Positions 34,394-56,270 of a stretch of DNA of 64,000 nt are shown here, one piece after another. The stretch spans positions 60,078,609-60,142,608 of the forward strand of contig OZ023205.1 in NCBI GenBank assembly GCA_963995525.1. Reading direction: 5' to 3'. The stretch comes from Escarpia spicata (lineage: Eukaryota; Annelida; Polychaeta; Sabellida; Siboglinidae). Each line of letters starts with the position of its first letter. Positions within the stretch are counted from its first letter, which is position 1. The notes under the pieces were generated by a model. The model was not told the DNA's origin and made no database searches. It worked only from the letters and a program-made list of their open reading frames with translations. Both the position numbers and the translations under genes were made by a program.

Positions 34394-35257
34394 TCAGCTA
34401 CCTTTGATAATATTGTACAAGATGGGCAAAGTCAGTGCAAATGCACCATAAATAAAAGTAACCGTCCATAAAGCGTTTATCTTCATTTTCCATTCTAGAT
34501 TCTGTTGCGTGTCTTCCAGAAGGTGGCCCATGTCAGGTCCCACATAAACAAGATTTCCATCGGCAGTTTTTGCTCCCGAAGTGGCAAACAGTTTCTTTAC
34601 GTCGTTCATTTCCTTCTCTAGTAGTTTCTCCTGCTTGGTGACTAGCGCCAGAATGTCCTTCGTCTGGTCTTCCAGTTGTCGTCTGGTGGCGTCAGCTGAC
34701 ACGGTCTGTTTGATTGGCTGTAGCTGTTTCGCTTCTGAGATACTGACGGGCAGAAACCCCTTTAAATCACTGATGAAACTCTGTATCTGATTATGTTGGT
34801 TCTTCATCGTGTTTGACAGGTTTGTCATGAGCGTCTTCATCTCGTGATTCCCGGATATCGACTCGGACACGATACCACGCAGCTCGCGCATTCGCAGGTA
34901 GTTGTTCAACGATGTCCCGATAATTCCGATCGTTGCACCGATGATCGAACCAATCACTGACCAGTATTTAGTTCGCTCTGCTCTTGCACGCTCTTTTTCG
35001 TGGCTCTCCCGGACGGCAGAGGACAACGACGCAAAATGCTCCCGCTCATGTTGCTCGAGAAGTTCCAGCTCTCGCTCAACCTGCGACTCGTCTTTGATGA
35101 CAGTGAACTCCTGCTGAACTAGCACCAAGTAGCGCTCATCGCCACGTTGGACTTTGTCAAGTTCTGCATTGATCGCCTTCAGCTTGGTGTGGATGGCACT
35201 CAGCTGGTGTTGTTTCTCTCGACGCTCGCTTTGTACCTTAAGAAACTCGGCCTCGGC
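34394..35257 (-). CDS. CCDC51: CCDC51 exon 2 (terminal)
   Basis: The acceptor TTTCCAG ends at 35258. The exon opens with AEAEFLKVQ, contains the coiled coils and both membrane segments, and ends ILYNIIKGS followed by TGA at 34396-34394. Confidence 0.93.
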   Translation of the reverse strand, partial: AEAEFLKVQSERREKQHQLSAIHTKLKAINAELDKVQRGDERYLVLVQQEFTVIKDESQVERELELLEQHEREHFASLSSAVRESHEKERARAERTKYWSVIGSIIGATIGIIGTSLNNYLRMRELRGIVSESISGNHEMKTLMTNLSNTMKNQHNQIQSFISDLKGFLPVSISEAKQLQPIKQTVSADATRRQLEDQTKDILALVTKQEKLLEKEMNDVKKLFATSGAKTADGNLVYVGPDMGHLLEDTQQNLEWKMKINALWTVTFIYGAFALTLPILYNIIKGS

Positions 35258-36778
35258 CTGGAAACATCGCAAACACATCCATTAATTTCAACTTAATTAT
35301 TGTTTAATGGATGGATGCTGGCATAAAAGTGTATCATAGCACTGATATAATTGGATTTACAAAATATTTCATCCAAAAATCTTAATACAATTTCACTGTC
35401 CGAACAAAATATTCTGTTATTCATGTATGATTACTTAGGTACAATGTCCTGTATATCAGGTAAAGCTGATCTACCACAATGACATTTGCAATTGTAGTGG
35501 TGTACCTTGTTGGTACCTTTGCAAGAATCAAGAATCACTGTTCAACTTGTCAACAACTCGCACACACTGACAAGTCAAGTCTCAAGTCAATGACCATTTA
35601 GTCCAAATCAAGTCCTGAGTCGTCTCTCTGAATTCCATGTTAAGTCACAAGTCACTAGGTCTAGGCTCTAGGTCTACGGTTCAAATGTTGAATATGGAAG
35701 TCAACATATGTCAAGTCGTACTTATAAGAAATGTTCCATCTAGATTATTGAAAAGAAACATTATGTTGTATATCACAAGTCAAGCCCTTGCCATGGCGAT
35801 GTTAGTACTTAAGACTATTTCAAGATGAGAGTTATAAAACCCTCTGGCACTGGCCACTGCCCGCCCCCATTCGGTAATTTACTCGGTCATTGATCTTTGC
35901 ATGCCCAGGTGCACTGCTGGTTACATCAGTCTCAGTACCCCCTGGCAGATCACTTTGCAAAATTCTGATGTTAAACTCTGCCAATGATATTGTTTGCCGG
36001 TGTGTTTGGCTAATTTCAGGCAACAAGTTTGTCCACGGATGTCATGTGTAATGTTTTGGAAGTAGAAGTAATTTTTTTAATACACAATACCATTTATTTT
36101 TTGCCACTCGTAGTCGTAAGAATGGTGGGGCGAGTGTCCGCACTGTTTTCATGGCCTGGGTGGTACAGTCGCGACAGGCGAAGTCAATTACTAGTTTGAT
36201 TCTGCTGACTTCCATACATTGCGTAGGATATCTTCCCGGGGTAGTGAACATAGTTCAAACACCTGGCTTGTGAGGATGATTGGCAAGATTGCCACTACCA
36301 TTCACCATTGCCACTGACTTTCACTTGTCTTTGTGAGTCATTCACGATTCAATGCGTCTGCTGTTTCTGCCACGCCCAACCCTCAAATGCATCCGACACT
36401 AGGAGCTTTTTTATCACTACAGACGATATTTTCCGTGTATCATACCGACTCAAACCATGAAATACATGTCCCTTCGCGCAACAGTATTCAGATGCGTTCG
36501 CTTACCTCAATAACCTTGGTCTGTGCCTCTCTCACTTCTGTCAGCCCAACAAAATTTTCATAATTTCTGAGCCAATTCTCTGCCTTCCCCTTTGTTATAA
36601 CATCTAAAGACCTGTCAATATCTGGGTTTCCCGTTATCACAGCATATTGCCGCAGCACAAGTTTATTTCGAGTAAATTTGGCAATAAATCGGGTTCTTGG
36701 ACTGATAAGAGCAAGTCCCTTCCTCCGGCACGTTCCCCACGCCGCCATGTTGTTATTCTCGACAGACAGTGTCGCCAT
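34394..36778 (-). CDS. CCDC51: CCDC51 / MITOK mitochondrial potassium channel, complete, two exons
   Basis: Exon 1 (36778-36506) and exon 2 (35257-34394) join in phase 0 through a 1.25 kb GT-AG intron into about 378 residues (the human protein is about 410). The N-terminus is basic and Ser/Thr/Arg-rich, like a mitochondrial presequence. It is followed by WLRNYENFVGLTEVREAQ. Residues ~92-187 form a charged coiled coil ending in AVRESHEKERARAERTK, the most conserved CCDC51 motif. The first membrane segment, at ~188-208, is Gly/Ile-rich (SVIGSIIGATIGIIG). A second coiled coil and a C-terminal membrane segment at ~353-374 follow. In mammals CCDC51 is the pore of the mitochondrial ATP-sensitive K+ channel with ABCB8, in the inner membrane. 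The start may instead be the second ATG, ten codons in. No frameshift or stop is seen. Confidence 0.93.
36506..36778 (-). CDS. CCDC51: CCDC51 exon 1
   Basis: The exon encodes the presequence-like N-terminus and WLRNYENFVGLTEVREAQTK. The donor GTAAGC begins at 36505, in phase 0. Two ATGs, at 36778 and ten codons later, both lie in ATGGCG contexts. Confidence 0.9.
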
Positions 36779-37140
36779 CTACTGGTTACACGAATGAATG
36801 TTATATTTCAGGTACATAATATATTATTATACAATAAAGTAATACATGCAAATAGGAATAAAACGTACACCATTAAAATAATAAGTAAAATGAGTAAACC
36901 AAGCTAATAAGCTAAGAGATAAAAAGAGTAATAAAAATAAAATAAAATATGTAAAAAGAGATATAATATAGTTACTATTTTATAGCATATAGGGTTTTTG
37001 ACCAGCAGGACCACTTGGGTCCATTAACATTTTCCCTGCAGTTACACATATATTTTATTATATTATTGTAAATATTAAGAACCTGCTTTCTAAAACAATA
37101 AACATTTTTGTGCAATAGGGCATCAAATGAGACAATAGAA

Positions 37141-37263
37141 TTATTTACAGACATGTTTAAAAATAAAATCGACACATACCTTAAAAGGGTGGGATACACC
37201 TTCCTTGTCCATCTGCCATCTAGACTAAATTTTCTGGGTGGCAATCTTGTTAAATCTTGTTAT
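37141..37263 (+). mobile_element. CR1-like LINE 3' fragment
   Basis: Starts at the MFKNKIDTYLKRVGYT codons, lacks about 40 bp of UTR, and ends GGCAATCTTGTTAAATCTTG. It is very short and 5'-truncated. Confidence 0.75.
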
Positions 37264-37828
37264 ACTGCTTGCACTGTCCCGTCGGTGGTATCCTAGGATC
37301 CGTCTACGCATATTGTTGTATGCGACTCTAAGTTTTAAATAGGTGCCTTTGTTGATGTCAGTCACTTCCTGGAGTACTAGGAATAAATATAACATGTACC
37401 AGGTAAATATAAAATAGATTATAAGAGTAACTTCATACATACTAACAAACCTATTTTGTCTTAAATCTAAATTTGCATGATATAATACATGGTTGTCACA
37501 TATCACCTGTATCATAAGTTATTCATAAGTATTGCTGAGTAACAAACTTGCCCATAATTATGAATTTAACTATTCATTGAAGAAGACAACCTCAGGTTGT
37601 AGGAATATTTAAAGTTGTGTTAAGAAGATAGTTTATCACCATAATCAAGTATTTTGTAAACATAGACAGACAGATAGCTATACGAGTGAATATGAAAAAT
37701 ATGAAATTAAAATGAACTTTTATGTCTGGTATATATTGCCAAATTGCAATGCATATATTTGCTAGATGTGAGAAAGAAAATTCTTAAAATAAATATATTT
37801 CTTGTCACACGATGAAGTTTGATAAAAA

Positions 37829-40800
37829 ATGGGCCAAGTGGCCCTGAAGTCCTTTGGACTAATACATCTATATGTGACCCCGGCTGACCAAATGAGTGAT
37901 AAATCAGAAAAATTGTAACATTGTTTTCTTACATCCTTATAAAGGTTTGATAGGGTGCTTTACACGGTTTCAAAAATTATGACTGCTACAAACATTAGCG
38001 AAGTTATGGAGCATTGAACATGGTAGGGGTCAAAAAGTGAAAATGAAGAAAACGGCTGTTGAAGTTTTACATTATATATGCAAATGGATTGCTTGGAAAT
38101 ATTACATGCATAATATTCAAATGTGGCACACAGTATGTAATATGTATGTTATGTTGCAATGATACACTGGAAGTACAAATGTGCTGCTACAAAGACTTAT
38201 CAAGTTATGCCAGATTATGTCTTTATGTGTAAAACTAAGAGGACAGATTATTTGAGAGCAAAAGGTAGACTCACTGTTTGACACAGTTAAAAACCTACAG
38301 GCAACTGTCCCGTTTAACAGGGGTCTAGTGGCTTAATGCTGTCTGTTGACACAAGCTACTGCCAGTGGTCAATTACAGATTAGTCACAGTTTCCATCAAA
38401 CAATAGCAGGCAGATAATCTTAGCTCCACAGCTGGGTGTAATACACAACAAGTGATAAATATATGATACACTGGAAGTACAAATGTGCTGCTACAAAAAT
38501 GTATAAAGTTATGCCAGATTATGTCTTTATGTATAAAATTAAGAAGACAGATTATTTGAGAGCCAAAGGTAGTCTAAAGAAAATTAAAAATGTGTCAGCT
38601 GGACGATGATAGATTGTTTGAACTTGAAGCCTTTGTCAAACTTTTGTCTCGACTTCACCAAAGGCAGTGTCCTGCTGTCAGAACTTCGAAGGTGTTACTC
38701 ACCTAACTTACAGGTCTTTGTCAGTAAGAATAATGGGATGATAATTTACACCAACGTTGTTTCGTGTATAAGTCATTTTGTGGGATATATTAACATTAGT
38801 AGTGCCTATTCAAAAATTAGTGCTATATAATAGTAATTTGTAAAAAGGTAAACAAACTCAGACAGTTGCAGCTTAGCGTTAGCCTGTTCTGAAATATTTT
38901 AATGACATAATGATGTATTTCACTTAAATATGTAGGGAGCTAATGGAGAGGCCCATCATAATCCATAGCACTACAAAATGAAGTAGCTAAAAGTCACACT
39001 TCATATATTGAGTGACACATCTCATGCTGTCTTTCTGGACTGTCGCAATGTCCAATAGTTTCCTATCACAACCCTCGTGTACAATATACCAAAGCTATAT
39101 ATTTCCAACACCACAACATTGGATAGGTAATTGAATAATCTTTCAGATGAACGCAACTTGTAGCAGCAGAAAATGAAGCTTACATAAGTTACACCGCAAA
39201 CAATGACATGCATTCTCAAAATGTGATTCATTCAAAAATTAGTGCTATATAATAGTAGTTTGTCAAAATGTAAACAAACTCAAAGACAGTTTCAGCTTAC
39301 TGTCCACCAAGCAGTAGCAGAGCAGTTTCATAATAATAATAATCCACAAGTTAAGTGGCGGTGATCTTCCTTTTATCATTCATGTGATGTTTATTGTGAG
39401 CATGGCGAACAAATGGTTATCATACGTAGACAGGTACAGAAACAAACTGACATTTTCTATAAAAAGAACACGTTTGCCTATCAATGGCATGTATTTCCTG
39501 TTGTTGCTGTTCCTGCCGGGCAGAAACAGTTTCTGCCCAGCATAAATCAAACAACCCTGTAGGTAATTATTATTCAAATGTTTTTTGGTGAATCATAGTT
39601 ACAGATCATTAAGGGTTATGATGGAAGTAAAATGTTTACATGTTTACTGTTCACTGAAAAAAAACAGCCCTACAGAACTAATTATAGTTATTGTTAAGAT
39701 GTTTAACCTAGTTCCATTATCTGACATTGTGCCAACAGATTGGTGTATTGGGATCATTAAGCTTAAATAATTACTATATAAACATAGCAGCAGACAATGG
39801 AACAGTGTGACTGCTGCCTGGCTAAATGGATGCAATGGTGCTTTGAAGTTAGTTCTTCTGCCAACTATCCTTTTCACACAATCCTATAGGTTTAGTAGCT
39901 GCCAGCACACTACTGAGCCTAAACTACCATGCAGGTGTGAAAAATGTGCTGATGTATTTGAACTTGACCCACTAATTAACTGTCCACCAAGCAGTAGCAG
40001 AACAGTTTATAATAATAATAATCCACAAGTTAAGTGGCAGTGATCTTCCTTTTATTATTCATGTGATGTTTATTGTGAGCAGGTCGGACAAATGGTCATC
40101 ATACGTAGACAGGTACAGAAAGAAACTGACGTTTTCTATAAAAAGAACACGTTTGTCTATCAATGGCATGTAGTTCCTATTGTTGCCGTTTCTGCCGGGC
40201 AGAAACAGTTTCTGTTCACTTATTGCACCACGTCTTGCATTTAGAGGAATAATTATAATAGAAAATAAAATGTTGTCGCACATAGTTTTAAATACATTCA
40301 TCGATGAGAAACCGGGAATTATTTTTCTGTGGCCTAAGAATAACTAACTAATAAGAATAACTAAACAGTGTATATAAAACAACTGCATAAAATATATCCA
40401 TACAAGACAGAGTCCGCATGTGACAGATGTTTTGGGAAGGGGAATAGTGTTCGGTTTTTGGTACAGCAGTGTGTTGACCCAAGCCTCTGCCAGTGACCAA
40501 TTACAGATTAGTCACACTTTAACCAGCCAGCCACAGTGAGGTGTGACAGATGTTGTGGGGAAAGGGATTAGTTGAACAAAAGGACCGGAAACTTGCTAGA
40601 TCTGCTGCTACAGTAGACCATTTAGTTAACAAATTTAGCATTTTAGGGGACCTTTGGAGCCCTTAGAATGATTGAATCAAATACAGATTTCTTGTGTATA
40701 GTGGCACTACCATATGACATGTCTATGCAAAATTAGAGAAAAAGTTACTTAAGAGTTTTTTAAATAGGCAAAATGTGAAAATTTACCAGTTTTGGGGTCC

Positions 40801-41160
40801 TTTTTTTGGGGGGTTATTATGTGCCATTAGAATGATTCAATCAAATACAGATTTCTTGTGTTCAGTGACAATACCACATGAAATGTATATGCAAAATTAG
40901 AGAAAAAGTTGCTGAACCGTTTTTTTATAAAACAGGCAAAATGTTAAATTTGTACCAGTTTTGGGGTCCTTGGAGGCCCTAGGGAGCCCTTAGAATGATT
41001 CAATCAAATACAGATTCCTCATGCATAGTGGCTGTGCCCTAAGATGTCTATGCAAAATTAGAGAAAAAGTTGCTGAACTGTTTCCGAGATACGGCAGCTA
41101 ACGGCAGACGGCGGACGCAGAGTGATGGCAATAGTCCCTTGGACCTTCGGCCAAAAAACC
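37829..41160. mobile_element. Possible ~3.3 kb non-coding transposon with internal repeats
   Basis: The left edge GGCCCTGAAGTCCTTTGGACT and the inverted right edge GGCCGAAGGTCCAAGGGACT are similar. Between them lie a ~110-bp direct repeat pair (38161-38270, 38465-38572), a ~235-bp pair (39301-39537, 39981-40217) and three ~160-bp tandem units (40650-41110, each with AGAATGATT and AAATTAGAGAAAAAGTT). No transposase was found. The assignment rests on edge similarity only. Confidence 0.4.
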
Positions 41161-41902
41161 CCATTTAATTCTAGTTCAAATAGGACTTTAAATTGGTGTG
41201 CAACTTGAAAAATGCTTCTGTAAATTTAGTTTGATCTTAACACTGTTTTGTAATATTAACAAGTAAAGCAAAAGACACTTCTGATTGATGTAGATCCCAC
41301 TAGCAAGGGGAAAAACACATTGCCATCTTAGGGGTGGTCCCATATAAATTTGCAAAGTTCCAAAATATGTTAAGCATTACATGGGAGTAATTTGGTCATC
41401 ACCATGCATATTGCAGGGGAAATAAATTGGTGCCACCTAGTGAGTGAAACATGTACAAATTCATGCTAATAGCCATTTTGAATAAAAATTGCTAGTTCCT
41501 CACCATGTATTGGAGGGGGGAGGGATTGAACTAATCCAAACGCATCCCTTTACTGTTTTGCTTTTTTAAATATTCAACTTCTATCTTGTCAGGCACTATG
41601 GTCTATTTTCCTTGAACCGAGCAGGAGCCGTATTCAACAACACGCAAACACAATAAGTTTGTAACTGTATAAATAAATTTATTATTACGTACGTTCAGAA
41701 AAAACAAGTAGGTAAAATGACTACAGTGACAAGCAGCGTGTCTGTAGGACAGTCCCGACGAACAAGTTTAATGTGACACAATATCTGACGACGGGACCGG
41801 CGGTTGTTGTCACAGCACCCAGTAGTACCAACACGTACTAATGAGCCGAGTGCTTATACGTCGGATGAAGCACGCTCAAAGGTTGCACCAATATCAATTT
41901 AA

Positions 41903-41995
41903 TTTGTATATAGCACTGTATCCAGTGCATGGGACCGCTCAGAGTGCTTTACACTTCACCCCGGCAAACCAATTCACACCAACACCAACTCAACT
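41903..41995 (+). repeat. Dispersed repeat, TATAGCACTGTATCCAGT family
   Basis: Shares ATATAGCACTGTATCCA, CCGCTCAGAGTGCTTTACAC and CTTCACCCCGGCAAACC with copies at 2735-2835 and 47605-47700 (TAGCGCAGTATCCAATCC, GCTCAAAGCGCTTTACAC). It is a short interspersed repeat of unknown class. Confidence 0.55.
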
Positions 41996-42391
41996 TGTCT
42001 ACAATGAGATTTTTGAAGGTTTAACAACCGTACAATTACTTTTTTGAAGAATGCACATGTACACTCTACTGAAACACATTTCTGAAACTGTCATGATCAT
42101 TACTGTATAGCGCAACGGTTATCGGGATAACTATTTGGGACTTTTAACATTTATTTTAGTTCAACAGTTGCGTTGTGACAAGAAAGCAAAACCTTGTGTG
42201 GACAGAATTAACTTTTTTTCGACCCGCAGTGGAATGTTCTTACACTTGAGCAACCAATGAATTCAACAAATCCCAAATACACACGCAGAGTTTTATTTAC
42301 ATATACTCATATCTATACACAGTGGCTTGCCATCAATGAGACTACCTGGGTGCTGTCTGGAGCCAAATTACATCGTCTCGTCTCATTGTAC

Positions 42392-42600
<209 letters not shown>

Positions 42601-42886
42601 AATAAATCGTTGAGCACACACACTTTCTAAGACAATCTATTGTACATGATCGGTTCAATTTCAGCTTAAGTCAAGTGTCCAGTTCAAAGATAGTGAGTGC
42701 TTCACGACATTCCAGCGAACAGCATTGCTTCCAAACAAGCGTTTTCATTACATAATCCAGGTATATCATAAAGCGTAATGTGTTGTTTGGAAGCCAATCA
42801 ATGTCGCATATATCAAAATGTATGATGTTCATTTACGTAATGACTCTGTAGTTGGACACCTAAAAATAATTACAATTTCAGCTGTC

Positions 42887-42911
42887 CGAAAAAAAAAAAA
42901 AAAAAAAAAAA
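42887..42911. repeat. poly(A) run
   Basis: About 24 consecutive A residues. It may be a retro-insertion tail, but no element is recognised next to it. Confidence 0.8.
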
Positions 42912-43581
42912 TTGAGTTAGTGTCCAAAACCATGTTGTCACTATACATGTACGGTATGTATTCAGGAATGTACAGATTATAAGATGCCTGAAAACATCCA
43001 GCACAGAAAAACAATCTTTGTCTGAAAACATAGTGTCCGAATGCCTACAGACATTATGGTATTTTCACCCACAAGCTCTTGCAAGGCTTGATTTTAACTT
43101 TCTTTTTCGAAAGTCACTGAGCAATATAAAATGGTAACCTTTCCTAGATTAGTCAGACGTGCACAGAGTGAAAATTTAAAAGTACTGAATCATTTTGTAG
43201 TAGGTAACGACTGTATACAGGAAGCTAGGAACTTGATAAGCACAAACAGTAATCTCATTCAATTACATGTGGCCAAATGACCATGAGAAACAATCTATTT
43301 ACACGCGACTTACAGTATTATGTACATCATCTGATCATCACCATGCATATGGTGGCCACTAGTGTCGCCCCCTATAACGACATCTAGTATCATATAAAAC
43401 ACTATAAAACACGATACGATTAGAAGACAGTTAAGTAGTATGCATGGTTAGTAGTCGGGGTCCATATATACATATACAAGTATCATTAATAAATAATATA
43501 TTTGCCAAGTAAAAATGAATGATACACTTTAAATATATGCAATGTAGCCAGCGACAGATTACATAGAATTTAAGTCTTCCT

Positions 43582-52338
<8,757 letters not shown>

Positions 52339-52829
52339 CTGAAATTGAAATATAAATAAATGTAATTCTATATCGGGAAAGACGATGTCATAAGTATAAA
52401 TAGGATTGATTATTGGGAATGCAGTTGAACCTCGCTTTACGGCCACCTCAGCAATACAGACACCTCACAATTAAGGTCACTCTCTTATTGAGTCTACGAC
52501 AGTTCCATGTTAGTTCTGTGGCAGTAAAGTACAGAAAGTACGCCAAGGAGGTTCCACTGTGCTTTCACTATTGCGATACTATTGTAATAGCATCATCAAA
52601 TTATTGAGTACACAGAAAAAACTGTCCCAAACCATAATTCCTGAGTGGCGCCATCAAGTGGTCTTGCAGGCACTTGATTGAAAACGATGAATCCATGACT
52701 GGCATCGCTAGGTTGACAAATGTTGATTGAAGTCAATAAATAAAACTAATTTTAAAACGTTTATTTACAAACATTATTATTTTGTTGCACAAGTAGCTCT
52801 GCTGAGCTTTTTTGTCAACTATTGTTTTT

Positions 52830-53668
52830 TAACAAGATTGCCACCCAGAGAATTAACTCTAGGTGGCAGGTGGACAAGGAAGCCCTTTGGCTTATCGAGA
52901 GTCCGACCCTTTTATCTATGTGTATCCCGCCCTTCTGAGGTATGTGTCGATTTTATTTTTAAACATATTCACGCTACTAGCACCCACATAATCAGCAGAT
53001 AATATGTTCCATTCATTTACAGTCCTTTGTGAAAATGAGAACTTTCTTATATCTAATCTACACTGCTCCTTTGCTAATGTAACTTCATGTCCTCTAGTCC
53101 TTCTATCTTTCTTAACTGAGAAAACAATATTTCTATCAATATTTTCATAACCATTCATTATTTTAAACACTTCTATCTGATCTCCTCTCAATCTCCTGGT
53201 CTCTAGTGTTTTTAAACCACATTCGTTTAGGCGAATTTCATAACTAAGATCCCTCAGTTTTTGTATAATTTTAGTCGCTCTCCTCTGTACTCTTTCTAGC
53301 ATATCTATGTCCTTCCTGCGATACGGCCTCCAAGCTTGTATACAATATTCTAAATGAGGCCTCACTATTGTTTTGTACAGCGGTATTATTAGCTTTTTCC
53401 TTATACGTTATGTTTGGCCTAATTAATCCAAGGATTTGATTTCCCTTTGATGCTGCAATTCCGCACTGCTCTGAAATTTTCATATCAGCACTAATGGTTA
53501 AACCTAAGTCCTTTTCTTTTACAGTAGTACTTAGTACAGTACCTCCCATTGTATATTCTACCTCTTCTTTCCCATGTCCTGCATGGAGGCATTTACATTT
53601 CCCAAAATTGAACAGCATTTGCCACTTTTCAGACCATTTGATCAACTTGTCAAGATCATCTTGTAAAA
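52830..53668 (-). mobile_element. CR1-like LINE 3' half, minus strand
   Basis: Two overlapping ORF pieces (53645-53271 and 53365-52916) match ORF2 of the 17.6 kb copy from MIKWSEKWQMLFNFGKCKCL to DTYLRRAGYT, with one frameshift near 53390. The 3' UTR ends AATCTTGTTAAA at 52830. It is 5'-truncated just after the FADD block. Confidence 0.88.
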
Positions 53669-53679
53669 GTTGTTACTAA

Positions 53680-55530
53680 AACTTATTAGACATCGATAGT
53701 TCTGTGTACTGCTGATAACTATCAATAGTTCAACTTGCAATCGATAGTAGTTTATCATCATGATGCATCGATAGTTTGATGTATTCTTACACCCGCAAGT
53801 ATCTGCTTGAAGAAGAGATTTGCATGTTCCTTAGTTTACCCACCACTCTTGGCTTGCGAGGAGAAAGGCTAACACCTGGGTCAGATATCTAACGCAGTAA
53901 CATCATGTCTGATCACCAGGTGGCACCACCAACATGACAAAACATGGCGGAATCCCACCTGGCCATGTCTGCGTGTAATTCTGAACCGTTAATGAGCATG
54001 GCTGTGCAGTAGATTAGCCCTGCCTCGAGCTGTAATGAATAATTCAAATTGAGCATGCTGTTACCTAACGAAGTCCCCTCACAAGGCCCGTGTGCCCGCG
54101 TGAATGTCTAAGCAGTGCAGCCTCGCGTTCTTCCCTTTCAGTTATCATAACGTCACATGGTCTATGGCCCAATAAATTCATGTTTGCCCGATAAAAAGAC
54201 CAACAATACAATGTTGTATGGCGTAATAAATTCCGCCGCACAACTGACAATGCACTGTAAGTGTTCTGTAATACCTAGTAGATCATCAATTACACACACA
54301 TGTACCAGAACATGCACTGAGGCGCTCGCAACATATGTGATCGTTATATGTAGGTTTTATCATAATTAAAACATTCCCACTCTGGCCAGTAACGTCGTGC
54401 ACAAGTGACGATTCCTCGTTTTCGGTCGACATTTCTTGCCGAGTTGACCTACATGTATGTGGAAATAATGGCACTACAGAAACACTGGCATTGCGTCGCG
54501 CGGCGGGGACAGACAAATAAAACCTGATAATATATATTTTATGTGCATGCCGGAAGAAGATGCAACTAGTATATTGATTCGTGTGTTGCTGCGTTATAAC
54601 AGTGAACATGACAACTGGCACATGGCGGTGGTTTATGTCACTTCAATTCCTACCAGACGTTGGCATTCGGATGTTTTAGAGCATATTACATGTCTTGAGT
54701 AGGACAGTTGTTGCACATGCTATTCCGCGATTAAATTGTCTTCAGTGGCTCCCTCTATACGTGAAGATAATCCTGCGGTATGACCTTGACTACCTCGTCT
54801 TTCAATGGAGGTCATTCCCACCATGCATTGCTCGTTTTATGTACATTATTTGGCAGGTTTCTTATCTCTAAATGCTTGCATTTTTATGGTCGGTATTTGT
54901 CAGGTTTTGTTATGAAAGATACTTAATTATTATTACATAAAACAATGTAATAATTTAAAGCACAATGTAAAGTTAACGGAATGGTTTGTTGATAAATAAA
55001 CGAATGTTATGCCACAGCACACCTAATGTGACAGAAGACAATTGAGTATGACAGAGCTCACAGCGGAGCTGCTTGTGCCATAGTTATAGGCAAACCAACA
55101 ACAAACCATGTTTTTGAACAGGCATCGTTGAATATATTCTCAGAGGTACTTACGATACTGATCAATAAATATTTTCATATCTGGAATGAACGGACTAATT
55201 TCTACAACACAGCCACCGTTTTGTGAGAGTCTAAGAAACCGCAGGGCATACAATTATTTTATGCACTGTATTTTTATTGATCTTTATGATGATGAAAATA
55301 TTATTTTATCTACACATTAACGAACATAATGCTGGATAATATATTATCCTGCCGCAACAATATGTTGTACTGGGGGTAGCTAGTGGTCACACAAACAACA
55401 CATACATGATACAGAAAGTACTTGGATACTGTTTAATACACGGTATATGCTATTGTCTAGCTGCAGCACCTGTGGACTATCAGATGTGTTATCAGCCTCA
55501 CAACCAAATCAATGAGGAGACATTTACTCC
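53680..55530. other. No gene seen; ATCGATAG cluster at left
   Basis: CATCGATAGTT/AATCGATAGTA words recur at 53690-53775. The rest is AT-rich, with no supported gene. Confidence 0.5.
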
Positions 55531-55544
55531 GAATCCAGCATAGA

Positions 55545-56165
55545 CACCACCAGTGACAGAAGCCTACGAAGAGCGAACTGGGCATTGAGTCGTACAGGCC
55601 TATTCAGCACAGACACCACCAGTGACAGAAGCCTACGTGTGACCCGCCAGAGTGAACTGGGCATTGAGTCGTACAGGCCTATTCGACACAGACACCACCA
55701 GTGACAGAAGCCTACGTGTGACCCGCCAGAGTGAACTAGGCATTGAGTCGTACAGGCCTATTCGACACAGACACCACCAGTGACAGAAGCCTACGTGTGA
55801 CCCGCCAGAGTGAACTAGGCATTGAGTCGTACAGGCCTATTCAGCACAGACACCACCAGTGACAGAAGCCTACGTGTGACCCGCCAGAGTGAACTGGGCA
55901 TTGAGTCGTACAGGCCTATTCGACACAGACACCACCAGTGACAGAAGCCTACGTGTGACCCGCCAGAGTGAACTGGGCATTGAGTCATACAGGCCTATTC
56001 GGCACAGACACCACCAGTGACAGAAGCCTATGTGTGACCCGCCAGAGTGAACTGGGCATTGAGTCTTACAGGCCTATTCGGCACTGACACCACCAGTGAC
56101 AGAAGCCTACGTGTGACCTGCCAGAGTGAACTGGGCATTGAGTCGTACAGGCCTATTCGGCACAC
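55545..56165. repeat. 79-bp satellite, about 8 copies
   Basis: The unit GACACAGACACCACCAGTGA plus CAGAAGCCTACGTGTGACCC continues to TCGTACAGGCCTATTC. The period is measured between 55685 and 55764. The first copy is shortened (GTGTGACCCGCC missing). Confidence 0.93.
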
Positions 56166-56174
56166 AAGCCAGAA

Positions 56175-56270
56175 ATATCAGTCTAGGTCATGTTCCCTCA
56201 ATGTTATGACTAAGCCTGAAATATCAGTCCAGGTCATGTTCCATCAATGTTATGACTTTGGTAGAAATGC
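56175..56270. repeat. ~46-bp direct repeat, two copies
   Basis: GAAATATCAGTCTAGGTCAT and GAAATATCAGTCCAGGTCAT each continue GTTCC(C/A)TCAATGTTATGACT. They follow the 79-bp array. Confidence 0.7.
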
